This document shows positions 45,134 through 56,162 of a stretch of 64,000 nucleotides of DNA, piece after piece (position 1 is the first letter of the stretch; each line of letters starts with the position of its first letter). The DNA comes from Euonymus europaeus (lineage: Eukaryota > Streptophyta > Magnoliopsida > Celastrales > Celastraceae): positions 16,523,996-16,587,995 of the forward strand of contig OY756968.1 of NCBI GenBank assembly GCA_963580455.1. Direction: 5' to 3'. The notes beneath the pieces were generated by a model. It worked only from the letters and a program-made list of their open reading frames with translations, ran no database searches and was not told where the DNA came from. The position numbers and the translations under genes were made by a program.

Positions 45134-46523
45134 TGCAAGGGTGACATTCTTTGGAAGGCGAATTGCTACTAGTGATAGACGATATAGAAAGCCTTTTGGG
45201 AAAGAAAAATCAGTTGTTAGAGTTGGAATCAACCTCCCAACTTGATGAAGAGAAGATGGTTGTTAAACCAGTTGAGACGACGATAGGGGATCTTGACATC
45301 CTCACAATTCCAACATCAGCATCATGTATCACTCTTCTTGTAGTTGCTAGAAATTATGAGCTTAATTAAAACCATACATTTTAATATCATGCCCTCATTT
45401 CACGGTTTAAGTTCTGAAGATCCATTGAGTCATATTCGTGAAATATTTAACATGATTTCTAGTATGCCTTTAGTTACAAGGGTCACTGAAGAGCATTTCA
45501 GAATGAAGATCATTCCTTACACCATGAAAAACAAGGCAGTGATGTGGTTCAACAATCTTAGATCGGGATCACTCAATAGTTGGACTGAGGTACAAAATAA
45601 AATTTTGAATTTTTTTCTCAACTCAGAAAACAGATGTACTTAGAGATAAAATTATGCAATTTGAGCAACAATTTGACGAATTCTTTTTTGAAGCTTGGGA
45701 GAGGTTCAATAATTTTATCGAGTCAATGTCCCCACCATGCTTTGCCTAATGTAGTGTTGATGCGGATTTTCTATAAGGCACTAACTATTTCTTGTAAAGC
45801 TTCAGTTAACAATTACGCAGGAGAATCTATTGAGAACATGATGTTGATAGAGTGTTTGGCACCCTTACAATTGAAACGCAACACTCAGACATTTGAGGTA
45901 AGAAAACTAATGTTAGTGAGATCACTTCTCCTAATTCATTTGTGTCCAAATCATAGGTTGACGCACTTTCCAGCAAGTTAGATGCACTCCTTGCAATGCA
46001 TGGAAGAGTACCGTCTCAAGAAATATGTGTTATTTGTGAAGTTCCAAGCCATGCAACCATTGTGTGTCCTCAAGGAATGGATTTTCCTGAGTTTGTACAA
46101 GAAGAAGCAAACATGATGAATACTTATAACCAGAATCCACGGTTTAATCCTCACTAACTATTACAACCCAGGATCCAGGATGCATCCAAACTTCAGTTGG
46201 AAAAATCCACAGAATGAGTAGAATCTACAGGCTCTTTTACCTTCCACCCAAGCATCTTCTTCAACATCATTGGAAGATTTAGTGGGACAACTTGCTATTG
46301 GGCATCAGAAACTTGAAGCTCAAGTGAGACAGATTGCTAAAGCTCTTAGTCAAAAGGAAGCTGGAAAATTCTCAAGTCAAACTGTCATCAACCTAAAGAA
46401 CAATGAACATACAAATGCCATCTACCTTAGTGGAGGTAAGGTAATGAATAATGTTGATGTTTGTGCTAATATTGTGGATGTAGGTTCAGTTGACCAATTT
46501 GATGACAAGGAAGAAGAGAAGTA
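45134..46523 (+). pseudogene. Gypsy gag, decayed
   Basis: MPSFHGLSSEDPLSHIREI and MKNKAVMWFNNLRSGSLNSWTEV (45395-45590) are the gag core; FEQQFDEFFFEAWERFNNFI follows in another frame. A knuckle CVICEVPSHATIVC lies near 46027-46068. A later open part (46270-46524) reads LVGQLAIGHQKLEAQVRQIAKAL, a likely helix that also occurs in the Athila gag tail. At least four frame breaks. Confidence 0.85.
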
Positions 46524-46529
46524 GTCATT

Positions 46530-47421
46530 TCCACCAACAACTCAATCCAAGGATGAACCAACGCTCAAACCATACATCCCACCCATTCCATTTTCGGGTC
46601 GTCTCAAACTAAACAAACAAGTTGATGCAGTCAAGCTAAGCAAGAATGTGAGTGCAATTTTGTTGGACAAACTTCCACCAAAACTAACTGATCCAGGAAG
46701 TTTTGACATTCCCATTACTATTAGGAGCAAGAGGTTTAGACGTGTCATATTAGACCTTGGAGCAAGTATTAATTTGATGCCATTTTCAGTTTACAATGAG
46801 CTTGGGATAAAAGGGATGAAGATGACTACAATATGCCTTGAGCTTGCCAATCGTTCGAAATGATATCCAAAATGTATTGTAGAAGATATTCTAGCTCAAG
46901 TGGGTACATTAATTTTTCCTGCAGATTTTGTGATTTTGGATATGGAGAAAGTTACATATTCTCCAATTATTTTGGGTCGACCTTTTCTGAGAATTGGGTG
47001 AGCATTGATTGATGTAGAGGAAGGTAAACTTACTATGAGAGAAGCAGACAAAGAGGTAACATTGAATGTCTTTCAAACACCACAATTTGGAGCGAAATCC
47101 CAGTCTTGCTTCCAAGTGGATGCAATAGACATTGTCATTCCAGAAAATACACTTAAGGCATGCATGGGCCAAGACACAAAATTTGAGCATAAAGATCAGA
47201 AATTTGTTCTACAAGATGATGTTGAAGTGCAAGAATTCAGCTCTAAAAACTCCAAGAGGACGAGTAGAAAGAAAAAGAATAGGAGAAGGAAGAGAAAAAT
47301 TCCAAGTGATGATGAGAAAGTAAAGACTAGTGTTCAAAGTATCTCAAACACTCCACCCCACATCAACATCATGGAACCATCATGTGGAGTATTTGTCACC
47401 ACTCGCAAGTACCCCGGGTGA
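46530..47421 (+). pseudogene. Gypsy aspartic protease
   Basis: LPPKLTDPGSFDIPITI, then VILDLGASINLMPFSVYNELG (catalytic Asp of DLGA near 46753) and IILGRPFLRIG near 46965. A TGA at 46861 and another at about 46999 interrupt it. The last frame (47005-47421) ends in a Lys/Arg-rich stretch (RKKKNRRRKRK) and a stop, with no RT beyond. Confidence 0.87.
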
Positions 47422-48976
47422 ATGTGCACCAATAAGTCTAGCCAAGACTATAAATAAGGCGCTTGTCATGGGAGGCAACCAAACTTGGTAATTTCGTTTT
47501 AAATGCTTGTGTGATTTTATTTTTGTGAATGTGTACCGTCATTAAATATTTCTATTTTTAATCTAGTATTGATCAGTGTGGAGGGAGGTTTTGTGCTTTA
47601 AAACAGGATTGTTGAATTGCTGTCATGCTCCAACGACACAATACGTTCTAGCATCATTGTTACATTGTGTGACACTGCAGCACCATGACTATGCGTAAGG
47701 CCATGCCACCAGTCCCAAATCCAGCCCCTGATCCTTTTGGAGTCTTCACATTTCAGGTTGTGTTCCCCCAATCTTACTTGCAGTTGTAATTTCTCTTATT
47801 TTTTCACATTAAGGACACTGCGAAATTTTGTGTAGGGGTGGGGACTATATTATATTATACCATGTTTTTAGTATATTGAGACATTTTTATTTTCGTATGT
47901 TGTGTAGTTTTAAAAAAAAAGAAGACTTAAGTGTTGATGTCGGCACCCACTTATGTATTGTGCATTGTCAGTCCAAAAGTAAGAACACATATCCTTTGTA
48001 TTCTTTTCGCCTTTGGGTCTTTTCTTATCTATTCTATAAATTTTAAATGGTACACTTGCATAGAAACACATGTATCATGGGGTATGCAATTTATGACATT
48101 CTTGAACACGTACAATTATCTCTAGATGCATTAGATTTCTTTTTTGAATTTTGATATTTTGGCATAAAGAAGAAGAAAGAAAGAAGAAGCAATTGAAAAG
48201 AAAATGATAATGAAAAGAGAGGAAAAATATATATAACACATTCAAGGCTTTGAGTACAATTCTCCAGATTAAAGCAACTTGCTATTATCTTTCTTGGATA
48301 TGTACTTGTGGTGTGTAGGTCCTAAATCGTTGTGAATTGAGAAAGTAGGTTTTCTGGGGTTTTTCAACACTCGGCACCTTGGGTCAACTGAGTTAGGGAT
48401 CACCGAATTGAAAGCTCACTATATGGGTCACATTGAAAGTTAAAAAGAACTGAACATTTACAGTCGTGTTAAATAAAGTGTTGCTTGTTTCGAAAAAGAA
48501 AAAAAATGTCAAGGTATCATATTCAATTATTTTTCAGAATTCTAGAGATATTGTTGTGTTTATGCGTTGATCATTTGAAAGCCACATGTTCTTTTGTTTC
48601 TACTATGCGCTAAATGTAATGGTAACTTGATATATGGAATGGATGGCATGAGACCTGATTAGATTTGTCTACTTGGTGGTTATGGAGTTCTTTCAGTTGG
48701 GCTTGCTGATGTATGTACTATTATGGGTGAATTCACAATGCTTTTGTAGTAATACTTGATGAACCAGTGTTTTTAATGTTTGTGGGTATCGTTTTGGTAA
48801 ACCCTCACGAGACAACACTCGTCCACTAGGGACACCTAGGGGTTTAATGACTTGTTGCATAAGCTAAATGCAACCGCGATTCCTGCGAGTGTGAGTTAAT
48901 TGTTGGTACGTTTATTTTAGCCTATGTTTGATTTTGATTCTCCTCAAGGACGAGAAGAAGATAAGTGTGTGGGTGT
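47422..48976 (+). other. Noncoding 3' region of gag-protease element
   Basis: Has the GGGAGGCAACC-type segment (about 47470) that follows integrase in Athila/Tat elements, so pol was lost between protease and this point. Near 48945-48975 it ends in a purine-rich AAGGACGAGAAGAAGATAAG tract before the right LTR. No genes. Confidence 0.6.
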
Positions 48977-50119
48977 TAATCTATCCACTTTATACACATT
49001 TTCGTGCTTTAATTTTCATATGTTATCGTCTATAAATGGATGGAATGCTTACATTTTCTATGAGATTCCTTGATGTTTTGAATTTTAGGAAAAATACTCA
49101 AAGTGATGCAAAATAAGTGGAAAATGGACTTCTGATGCAGAAAAAGCGCTTGAGCACTGGTGCACGCTCTAGTGTGCTAAAATGGTCATTATAGACTAGG
49201 TAGTTTTTCACTACTGACATGCTCGAGCCTCAGAGACCGCTCCAAGAGTGTCAGCCACCATTCCAAGAGGAGGCACGCCGACACAAGAGAGAAGTTTTGA
49301 CGAAAAAGAGAAGAAAAAGAGAAGAAAAAGGAGCTTTTTGTTTTCTTCTTCAAGATCCTCCAAGAAAGCTTCGAAGGATCATTCCATCCATTTGAAGGGG
49401 TTTTTCTTTTTCTACTCTAGTTCATGATTCTTATTAGTTCATTTCTTTCATTCTTGAACATGGTTTGTACCTAAACCATTTTCTATTGGGATTGTGATGT
49501 AAACTATCTTGAGGATTATGAGTTAATAATTATTGGTATGCAAATTCAGTTTATGGTTCTTGTCTTTAATCTCTATGCTTATAAGTTTTTTGTGTATTTA
49601 AATGTTTGATCAGCATTTGAGTATGCATATGAACTAACATAGTTAAGACTAAGGAACGACCCAAATTCACATGTCTTAGTGGAATTGAGATTGAGGAAAT
49701 TAATTATCGAAGCTGAGATCACGGATTAGATGATTAATTGGCTGTTATTGTTCTTTAGAACTTAATGGCTCATTATCCTTGTGTTAACAAACTGTGACCA
49801 AACAAGATTCACATTTGATACTGAAATGTGTTGGCATTGCGAGCGAACGAACCAACATATTTGAGAAAAAAATCAACCATTGAATTGGAATTGAATCTAT
49901 ATATTTGATAATTGTTACTCATAGTCTAATTGTGTGGTGAAATCATTATCCCAATATTCTTCTCCATTATTTGAAATCCAAGATTGTTAAGCTTTATTTT
50001 AATTGTTAAGTTAAGTGATCTTAGTCGAATTGTTACTTGTGCTCGTAGGATTTGACCTCGTTCTTGCATTCGTTATACTACTATATTCAATTTGTGCACA
50101 TGCGAGATTTAATACATCA
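48977..50119 (+). repeat. Right LTR of gag-protease element (1143 bp)
   Basis: Matches the left LTR. The first two bases are TA instead of TG, probably a point change. Ends TTAATACATCA, followed by GAGTT. Confidence 0.85.
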
Positions 50120-51166
50120 GAGTTCCTTTGGATTTTGCATATACTTTGATAATAGACTCACGACAAACATGATATCTGGTATTGTGGCAGATATATATAT
50201 TGCAAGCAACCAGTATTCGATTTCTGTTCATAGTGGTTAGCATCTAGGGAATGTTCAATCTTGTTGAACTTCTCTTTAGGAGCTAGAGGCGTACTTATTG
50301 ATTTACACTCCTCCATCCCAATTCTCTTCAGAACTGACTTCGCAAAATTCTTCTATTTGACACAAATCCTTCCCTTGGATTGATCAGTTTCCATTCCAAG
50401 AAACTAATGTAACAAACCTAAATCATTAATTTCGAACTCATTTTTCATCTCAGCTTTAAATTGCATCAATTTATCCTCATCATCACCAGTATAGATTAGA
50501 TCATCCACATGCATAGAAACAATCAACTTACCTTTCTTTTCATCATTTCTCACATACAAAGTGTGTTCTTGCTTGCACCTTTTGAATACGTACTTCAAGA
50601 AGTAAGCATCAAGTCTATTGTACCAAACCTTGCGGGCTTGCTTCAAACCATATAAAGCCTTGTTTAATCTCAAAACTTTATGTTCTTGACCTTGATTTTC
50701 AAAGCCTGGAGGTTACTTCACATACACCTCCTCTTCTAAATGCCTATTTAGGAAGGTAGATTTGACATCTAGTTGATATATTCTCCATTGATTTTGAGCT
50801 GCAAGAGCAAAGACAGTTGGTCTCTGGCCTTACAACTGGAGCAAAGGTCTCCTGGTAATCAGTAACTTTCTTATGAGAGAAGCCTTCTGCCACAAATCTG
50901 GCTTTATGTTTTTGAATAGTACCATCAATATTCAATTTTGTCTTGAAGATTCATTTTACACCAACTATTGATTTGCTGGTAGGGGGCTTAACAAAAGTCC
51001 ATGTGTCATTCTTCTCAATCGTATGCAATTCTTCTTTCATGGCCTTGATCCACAGTTCATCAGATTTTGCTTTGTCATGACTGCTTGGGCCAAGAGAGGA
51101 AAAATTGCACATTTCATATATATCTGCTATGGATTTCCTCTTTAAGGGAGGAGTTTCATCATACAT
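50120..51166 (-). pseudogene. Copia reverse transcriptase (minus-strand element)
   Basis: From right to left: ELWIKAMKEELHTIEKNDTW (about 51010-51070), KARFVAEGFSHKK (near 50890), NKALYGLKQARKVWYNRLD (near 50650), MHVDDLIYTG (near 50510; the usual YVDD Tyr is His) and SKYMQNPKEL at 50120-50150. Frame breaks near 50400, 50700 and 50950. It joins the RNase H at 41741 once the inserted gypsy element is discounted. Confidence 0.88.
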
Positions 51167-51169
51167 TTG

Positions 51170-51603
51170 TGACTCTAAAGCCTATTCTTCCTGCAACTCT
51201 GAATATTCCTTCTCATTAGATTGACTTGAATCACCATCCAGCTCTTTCTGATTAATAGAATCACCAGTCACTTCCTCTAGATTAGACAGATTACCATTCA
51301 ACTCCCCTTGATTAATAGACTCATTACTTTCAATTGACATGTCCTTCTCTATACAATTCTTTTCTAAAACAGAATCATCACTAGTGGCCTCATTTAAGGA
51401 ATTTCAGCTTGACTAGACAATAACATCGTCTTCTCAGAATCAGGCCATCTCCAAACAACTTTTTCATCCACCTTCACATCATGACTGATGATTAAGGTAC
51501 CAGATTTTGAGGCTAAAAATTATGTACCCATTAGTGTCAGAACTATACCCCATAAAAATGCCCTTTTCAGATTTCTCATTTAGTTTCAGTCTCTTCACCT
51601 TTG
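51170..51603 (-). pseudogene. Copia integrase C-terminus and linker
   Basis: KRLKLNEKSEKGIFMGYSSDTNG near 51530-51600 is the integrase tail signature; a linker rich in Glu, Ser and Asn follows toward RT. Integrase core, protease and gag are absent: the element is cut at about 51604. Confidence 0.75.
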
Positions 51604-52440
51604 GACATGGTAGTAGCAACCTTCACCAAATTCGAATCTCAACCTGAACCATTAATCAAAACTAGTAAAACAACCATAAATAACCCTAGAAACAACATAC
51701 CTAATCCATACATTCCATCTCTTAGAGGATTGAACCAAATGTACAAAAAGTATAGAATTCCAAAACTAGAAAAACTTACTTGAATCTTAGAAAACTTGTT
51801 GGAACCTTGCTTGAATCTTCAATCCAAGCTTGAATTTCAATCATCTATCAAGAACTCCCTTTCTCTCTCTCTCTCTCTCTAAAATTGAGTCTCCATAATA
51901 GTGAACTGATTCTGGAATGCGAAGGCTATTTTAACATCTCGCGATGCGCCTAGGTGCATAGGAAGTGTGCCTAGGTACACCGACCTTTAGTTCACTAACT
52001 AACTCCCTGTCCTGGATGCCTAGGTATGTGGAAGGGTGCGCCTAGGCCCCCCTCAGCCTAACTTCTTCTTCTATTTATGGTTAAATCTATTCTGGGCAAA
52101 AAAATTACACGCCTGGGCATATGACCCCATTTTTTTCATCTCTGAATTGGTCTTAGCTTCGATTTGATATATTATGAGCCCAAAATGATCATATGTACAA
52201 AACATTATGACCCATTTAGTGAACCTAGTTCAAAAATGATTCTTTGTGGTTCTATGCAACACGAATGGTACTTAACTTCCCCGAATCCATTTCCAATAAT
52301 TTATTATCCAAAATTTCATCGGAACATATTATTTTTGGGTCAGATTTTCACACACTGAGTAGAGGCAGCTACCGCCACCTTCACTTTATACTCGCCCTAG
52401 GGTTTTCCCTTATGCATAATAGGCTCTTACAGAGAAAATG
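51604..52440. other. Unassigned sequence, LTR-like
   Basis: A (CT)n run at about 51861-51881 and repeated GCCTAGG words at about 51945-52050. No convincing gene. It may be part of another LTR. Confidence 0.3.
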
Positions 52441-52459
52441 ACAACCTTAATGATACTGT

Positions 52460-53035
52460 AAAAGATAACCGAGTTGGAGGCAAGGCTGAGCAAAGTCCTA
52501 AGGATTGTGATGATGCTTGAAAAAAATGTTTCCTAATTGTTATGATGAGTCTCTTTTTACTGATGATATCACCGAAGCAGAGGCGCCAGCTATGTTTGCA
52601 CCCGTGTGATAAAACTCTAACAAAAAACCATTGATCTTGGCGAGCATGTGGCTCACTATAAACAAAAGATTTTGGCAACCGCGATCCCTAGAGATGTGGG
52701 GGAAGCAAGTATGTGCAAAGGCTTTGGATCAAGCTTAATTGGAGCCACCAGCTAGTAATATATCAACCTGCCAATAGGTAGAATATCCTCGTTTGTCCAA
52801 CTCGTTGACACCTTTCTCATGCACTTTGCTAGTAGCAGGATGATGCCAAAATGTTGGGAGGACTTGTTTAACATTATACAAGCTAATGCCAAGTCAACTC
52901 AAGATTTTATGACTAGATTTAACAAAGAAATGATTTCCATCCCTAATTGCAATCCAAAAACTACTTTTTGTGCCTTTAATGGTTTATTACTAGATGTGGG
53001 CCTCTATGAGAAGCTAACAAAGTGTGACTAACAAA
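52460..53035 (+). pseudogene. Ty3/gypsy gag fragment
   Basis: Plus-strand traces over several frames: AIPRDVGEASMCKGF (near 52680), ISSFVQLVDTF (near 52785), then an open 70-residue piece (52819-53031) with WEDLFNIIQANAKSTQDFMTRFNKE. This is the retrotransposon gag core. It ends at a stop at 53029-53031 with nothing recognisable after it. Confidence 0.75.
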
Positions 53036-53229
53036 GTATTGAAGGTTTGATTCCCTATGCAATAATGTAGATCAAATGCGAGTGAAGTATGAAATCATCG
53101 ACGATTATCTGATGAGGTTTGAGTGTAATAAGATGTCATTCAAAAATATTTGGTGATATTCTTGTTGGCATTTTTTTTTAATCCTATTGGTTGTAATCCA
53201 TCGTTACGGTATTACCTACTTTAATATAG

Positions 53230-54160
53230 TTAATTTGATCCAATCAGGTCAAAGACATTTTTTAAAATAGATAAGTTCTTTGAAGGTATCTTATTATAAA
53301 TAATAGCCACTGGCAATCCATCAAAAATGTCAAGTTGAGCTATTATCAAACACTCAGTTAGACATTGGGCACCATAATAACACGTGACATAATCTGGCAT
53401 AGGCAATTTCACAAACAATTCATCCACAAGTTGAACAACAGAATGTGCATTTTATGATTTCTATCCTGTGTCAGCCAAAAATAAACTCCATCTCCATATT
53501 GACAGTAAACTCCATTGTTGTAGGAATAAAACCAATGGTAAAAATTATATGGATCGAGGTCGTTGTCAATGGGTGAGATCTTTCTCCTATAATAAGTTCT
53601 TAGAGACTATCTCAATTTGAGGGACTAAATCATAATTTTTCTCATTCAAGCAACGGCCAACGAACCTTGTAATATTTATTCTTTCTATCAAATCCAAACC
53701 CAATTTGGAACACCCTACGTGCTCAATGAATATTAGCCATTAGATGGGGCACATGGGTAGGGGCTTGACTTCTCCGGTGGCTAGATTCCTAACGGAAATC
53801 TCATCACCCTGAAGGAAAACTAAGATAGTGTAGACCCTCACAACGACCCAATACGACGTTGTAGTTGCCGAATCAATCCTAGTGATCGAATAAGAAATTT
53901 GCGGTTTATGTGTTGGTAAGCAGTTGTTCCTTAAAAGTGACATGTCTTTTAGAATCATATAGTTACTATGTTTAACAAGCACACTAACTTTGTTGTGGTG
54001 GGAGATTGGATTTCACGTAGTGATTGTCAACAAAATCAAGAATATGAAGTAGATAATGGGAGCATGGTTTGTGAATAGACCTAAATCCTGGCATCAGGGC
54101 CTCAGTGGAAGCTTTGTCAACATCAACATCTTCGTCTTTTGGTATGTCGTTTGCCGCCAT
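53230..54160 (-). pseudogene. F-box/F-box-associated protein pseudogene
   Basis: Minus strand from ATG 54158-54160 (MAANDIPKDEDVDVD). The start resembles a decayed F-box: PGFRSIHKPCSHYLHILDFVDNHYVKS matches the usual RFR.V.K.W...I..P.FV..H pattern. Then KHSNYMILKDMSLL, an FBA-like NLATGEVKPLPMCP (near 53765), VYCQYGDGVYFWL.QDRNHKMHIL (near 53440-53520) and VDELFVKLPMPDY (near 53400). At least four frameshifts or stops. In an intact relative the protein would be an SCF ubiquitin-ligase substrate adaptor. It is the only trace of a cellular gene family in the TE-rich part. Confidence 0.65.
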
Positions 54161-55317
54161 TGGAGAGATTCGAGATCATTTTGCTTTCTCACTTGCAAGT
54201 CTAGAAGTAAAGTATAATTTTCTTTAATACTCAAACCTCATTTAAACCCTATGATTTTCCTCTGTTTACCACACAACCTTAATGTCTTGGTAAAAAAACT
54301 ATAATATATAGTTGTTGCTAGCTCTTTAGATGTGCCGCGATCTATGGTCAGGTTTGGCAGAGACTTGCAGTCAGTCTTAAAGTATGATTGAATGATGGTA
54401 ACCAATCGACTTCAAATTAAACGATTGTGTGAGATAAAAAGAGACTTAAAATATCTTTGAGAACTTTGGATTCACTAAGAGTGTGCTTCACCAAAACAAA
54501 CAATAGAATCTAGGAATAAGAGATTAAAGGATAACAAGAGAAAGTGTTTATACTTCATAGAATTGATTTTTTTTTCTGTGTGGAAAGAGAGATTTACATT
54601 ATTCATTTCTACTTTATGTTTGCTCAAAATACTACCTAAAAATATGACCACTACTCTAAAAATGCCCAAGCAATAGCTTAAAAAGCTGGCCCAATATATA
54701 GGCCTATTAAGAAGAAATTTCTTATGAAGCCCGACCCACTTGTTAAACCCTAATTTTTTGTGAAAGAAACAAGCAGAGAGGGTGCCGTCGTTGGTCGAAG
54801 AAGAAGGAAGGAAAAAAAGATGCGCCGGAAAATGAGGAAGAAATGCGCAGCTGGTAGAGAGAAAGGGAAAGAAGAAGGATGCGCCAGAAATCAAGGAAGG
54901 AAATAGGAAGAATCGTGGAGAGAGATGATGCCGCCAGTGGAGAAAAAGGAAAGAAGGTAGGCGGCATCTTAGGGTTCATACATAGAATGATTCTAGGCTT
55001 TAAGTTTTGAAGATTTCATGAGTGATTTGTGAGATTTAGGTTTGAGTTAGAAAGTATTTTAGTAATCACAAATCCTTGAGGGTGAGGGCAATCAATTTAG
55101 GAATTCATGATGGGAAAGAATCAGTGAGATTAGAGGAAATGATGGCTGAAATAGAAGTATAAGAGGGGGGTTCTTTCTTCTTTCGAGGGGAGGAAAAAAT
55201 CAAGAGGAGAAAGGAGGATTTTTTTGGGAGATTCCGAGCGATGTTTTGAGGGAATTTCAGAAGGAGAAAGTGGGAAGAATTTTGGGAATTTTTGTGATTT
55301 CTTTTGGGTTTTCTTCT
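54161..55317. other. Unassigned spacer
   Basis: Purine-rich from about 54770 to 55290. Open frames on the minus strand here (for example 54475-54894) are low-complexity Ser/Phe/Leu sequence and are not supported as genes. The right end joins a Copia RT fragment. Confidence 0.35.
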
Positions 55318-55942
55318 TGCACAACCCAAAAGATTTGTTGATCCTGTGCATCTTGATTATGTGTATAGATTAAAGAAGGCACTCTATGGTTTGAAACAAG
55401 CACTACGTGCTTGGTATGAGTGTTTGACAACTTTTCTTGTCCAACCTGATTTTAAAAGGGGAAATGTTGATTCTAACTTATTTGTGAAACTTGATGGTGT
55501 GAATGTCCTTATTGCTCAGATCTATGTGGATGATATTGTGTTTAGATTTACTTCTGATGTGATGACTAATGAGTTTGGTGCCTTGATGTCTACTAAATTT
55601 GAGATGAGTATGATGGGAGAACTTATATTCTTTCTTGGATTACAAGTGAAGCAATCAGATGATGGGATATTTATTTTTCAATCAAAAATATGCTAAGGAT
55701 CTTGTAAAGAAATTTGGTCTTGAAAAGTAATTTGTTCTTGAAAAGTCTAAATATGCAGTGACTCCCATGAGTACTTCCATCAAACTTAGCAAGAACATGC
55801 TAGGCAAAGCTGTGAATGAAAGTCTTTATAGAAGCATGATAGAAAGCTTTCTTTACTTGACTACTAGTAGGCCTGATATAGCATATACTGTTGGTGTTTG
55901 TGCTAGATATCAATCTTGTCCTAAATAATCACATTTGGTGCC
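55318..55942 (+). pseudogene. Copia RT-RNase H fragment
   Basis: QPKRFVDPVHLDYVYRLKKALYGLKQ..., YVDDIVFRF (near 55530), MGELIFFLGLQVKQSDDGIF, and after a frameshift near 55690 YRSMIESFLYLTTSRPDIAY and VCARYQSCPK. Truncated on both sides. The SLYRSMIES and TSRPDIAY motifs are typical of Copia. Confidence 0.87.
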
Positions 55943-56137
55943 CTTAGTCCATTTTTTAAGAGATTTAAGAGTTTTGTTACCCTTTTTATCAATAGACTCG
56001 GGTTCAATATATTCTTTTACTACTGTCATCAAAACTTTTTCATCAATGGATTTCAAATAAGCTCTCATGCATGCCTTCCAGTACGAATAATTTGATCCAG
56101 CAAATTGTGATATTTGATTCGTTGATGTAGATTTCAT
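55943..56137 (-). pseudogene. Copia gag start fragment
   Basis: From ATG 56135-56137 (MKSTSTNQISQFAGSNYSYWK), the N-terminus of a Copia capsid protein, to LKSLKKWTKGT, where it meets the plus-strand RT fragment. Directly downstream of a primer site on the same strand. Confidence 0.75.
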
Positions 56138-56148
56138 CGTTGACACTT

Positions 56149-56160
56149 GCTCCGATACCA
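56149..56160 (-). other. Copia primer binding site
   Basis: TGGTATCGGAGC on the minus strand, two bases after a presumed LTR end (TTTCA). Confidence 0.75.
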
Positions 56161-56162
56161 AT

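Larger units (their letters stand above)
41742..50119 (+). mobile_element. Gypsy element with gag and protease only
   Basis: LTRs at 41742-44983 (interrupted) and 48977-50119, a primer site at 44990-45007 (TGGAGCCGTTTCCGGGGA), gag and protease, then no RT, RNase H or integrase before a purine-rich 3' end. It sits in the Copia RNase H gene; TAATT on the left and GAGTT on the right may be a diverged 5-bp duplication, since removing one copy rejoins the Copia frame. Gag/protease type is Athila/Tat-like. A non-autonomous derivative. Confidence 0.85.

Noticed and set aside
54475..55351. Several minus-strand frames of 70-139 codons
   Set aside because: Low-complexity Ser/Leu/Phe/Lys text opposite a purine-rich stretch; no domain, and frames overlap each other.
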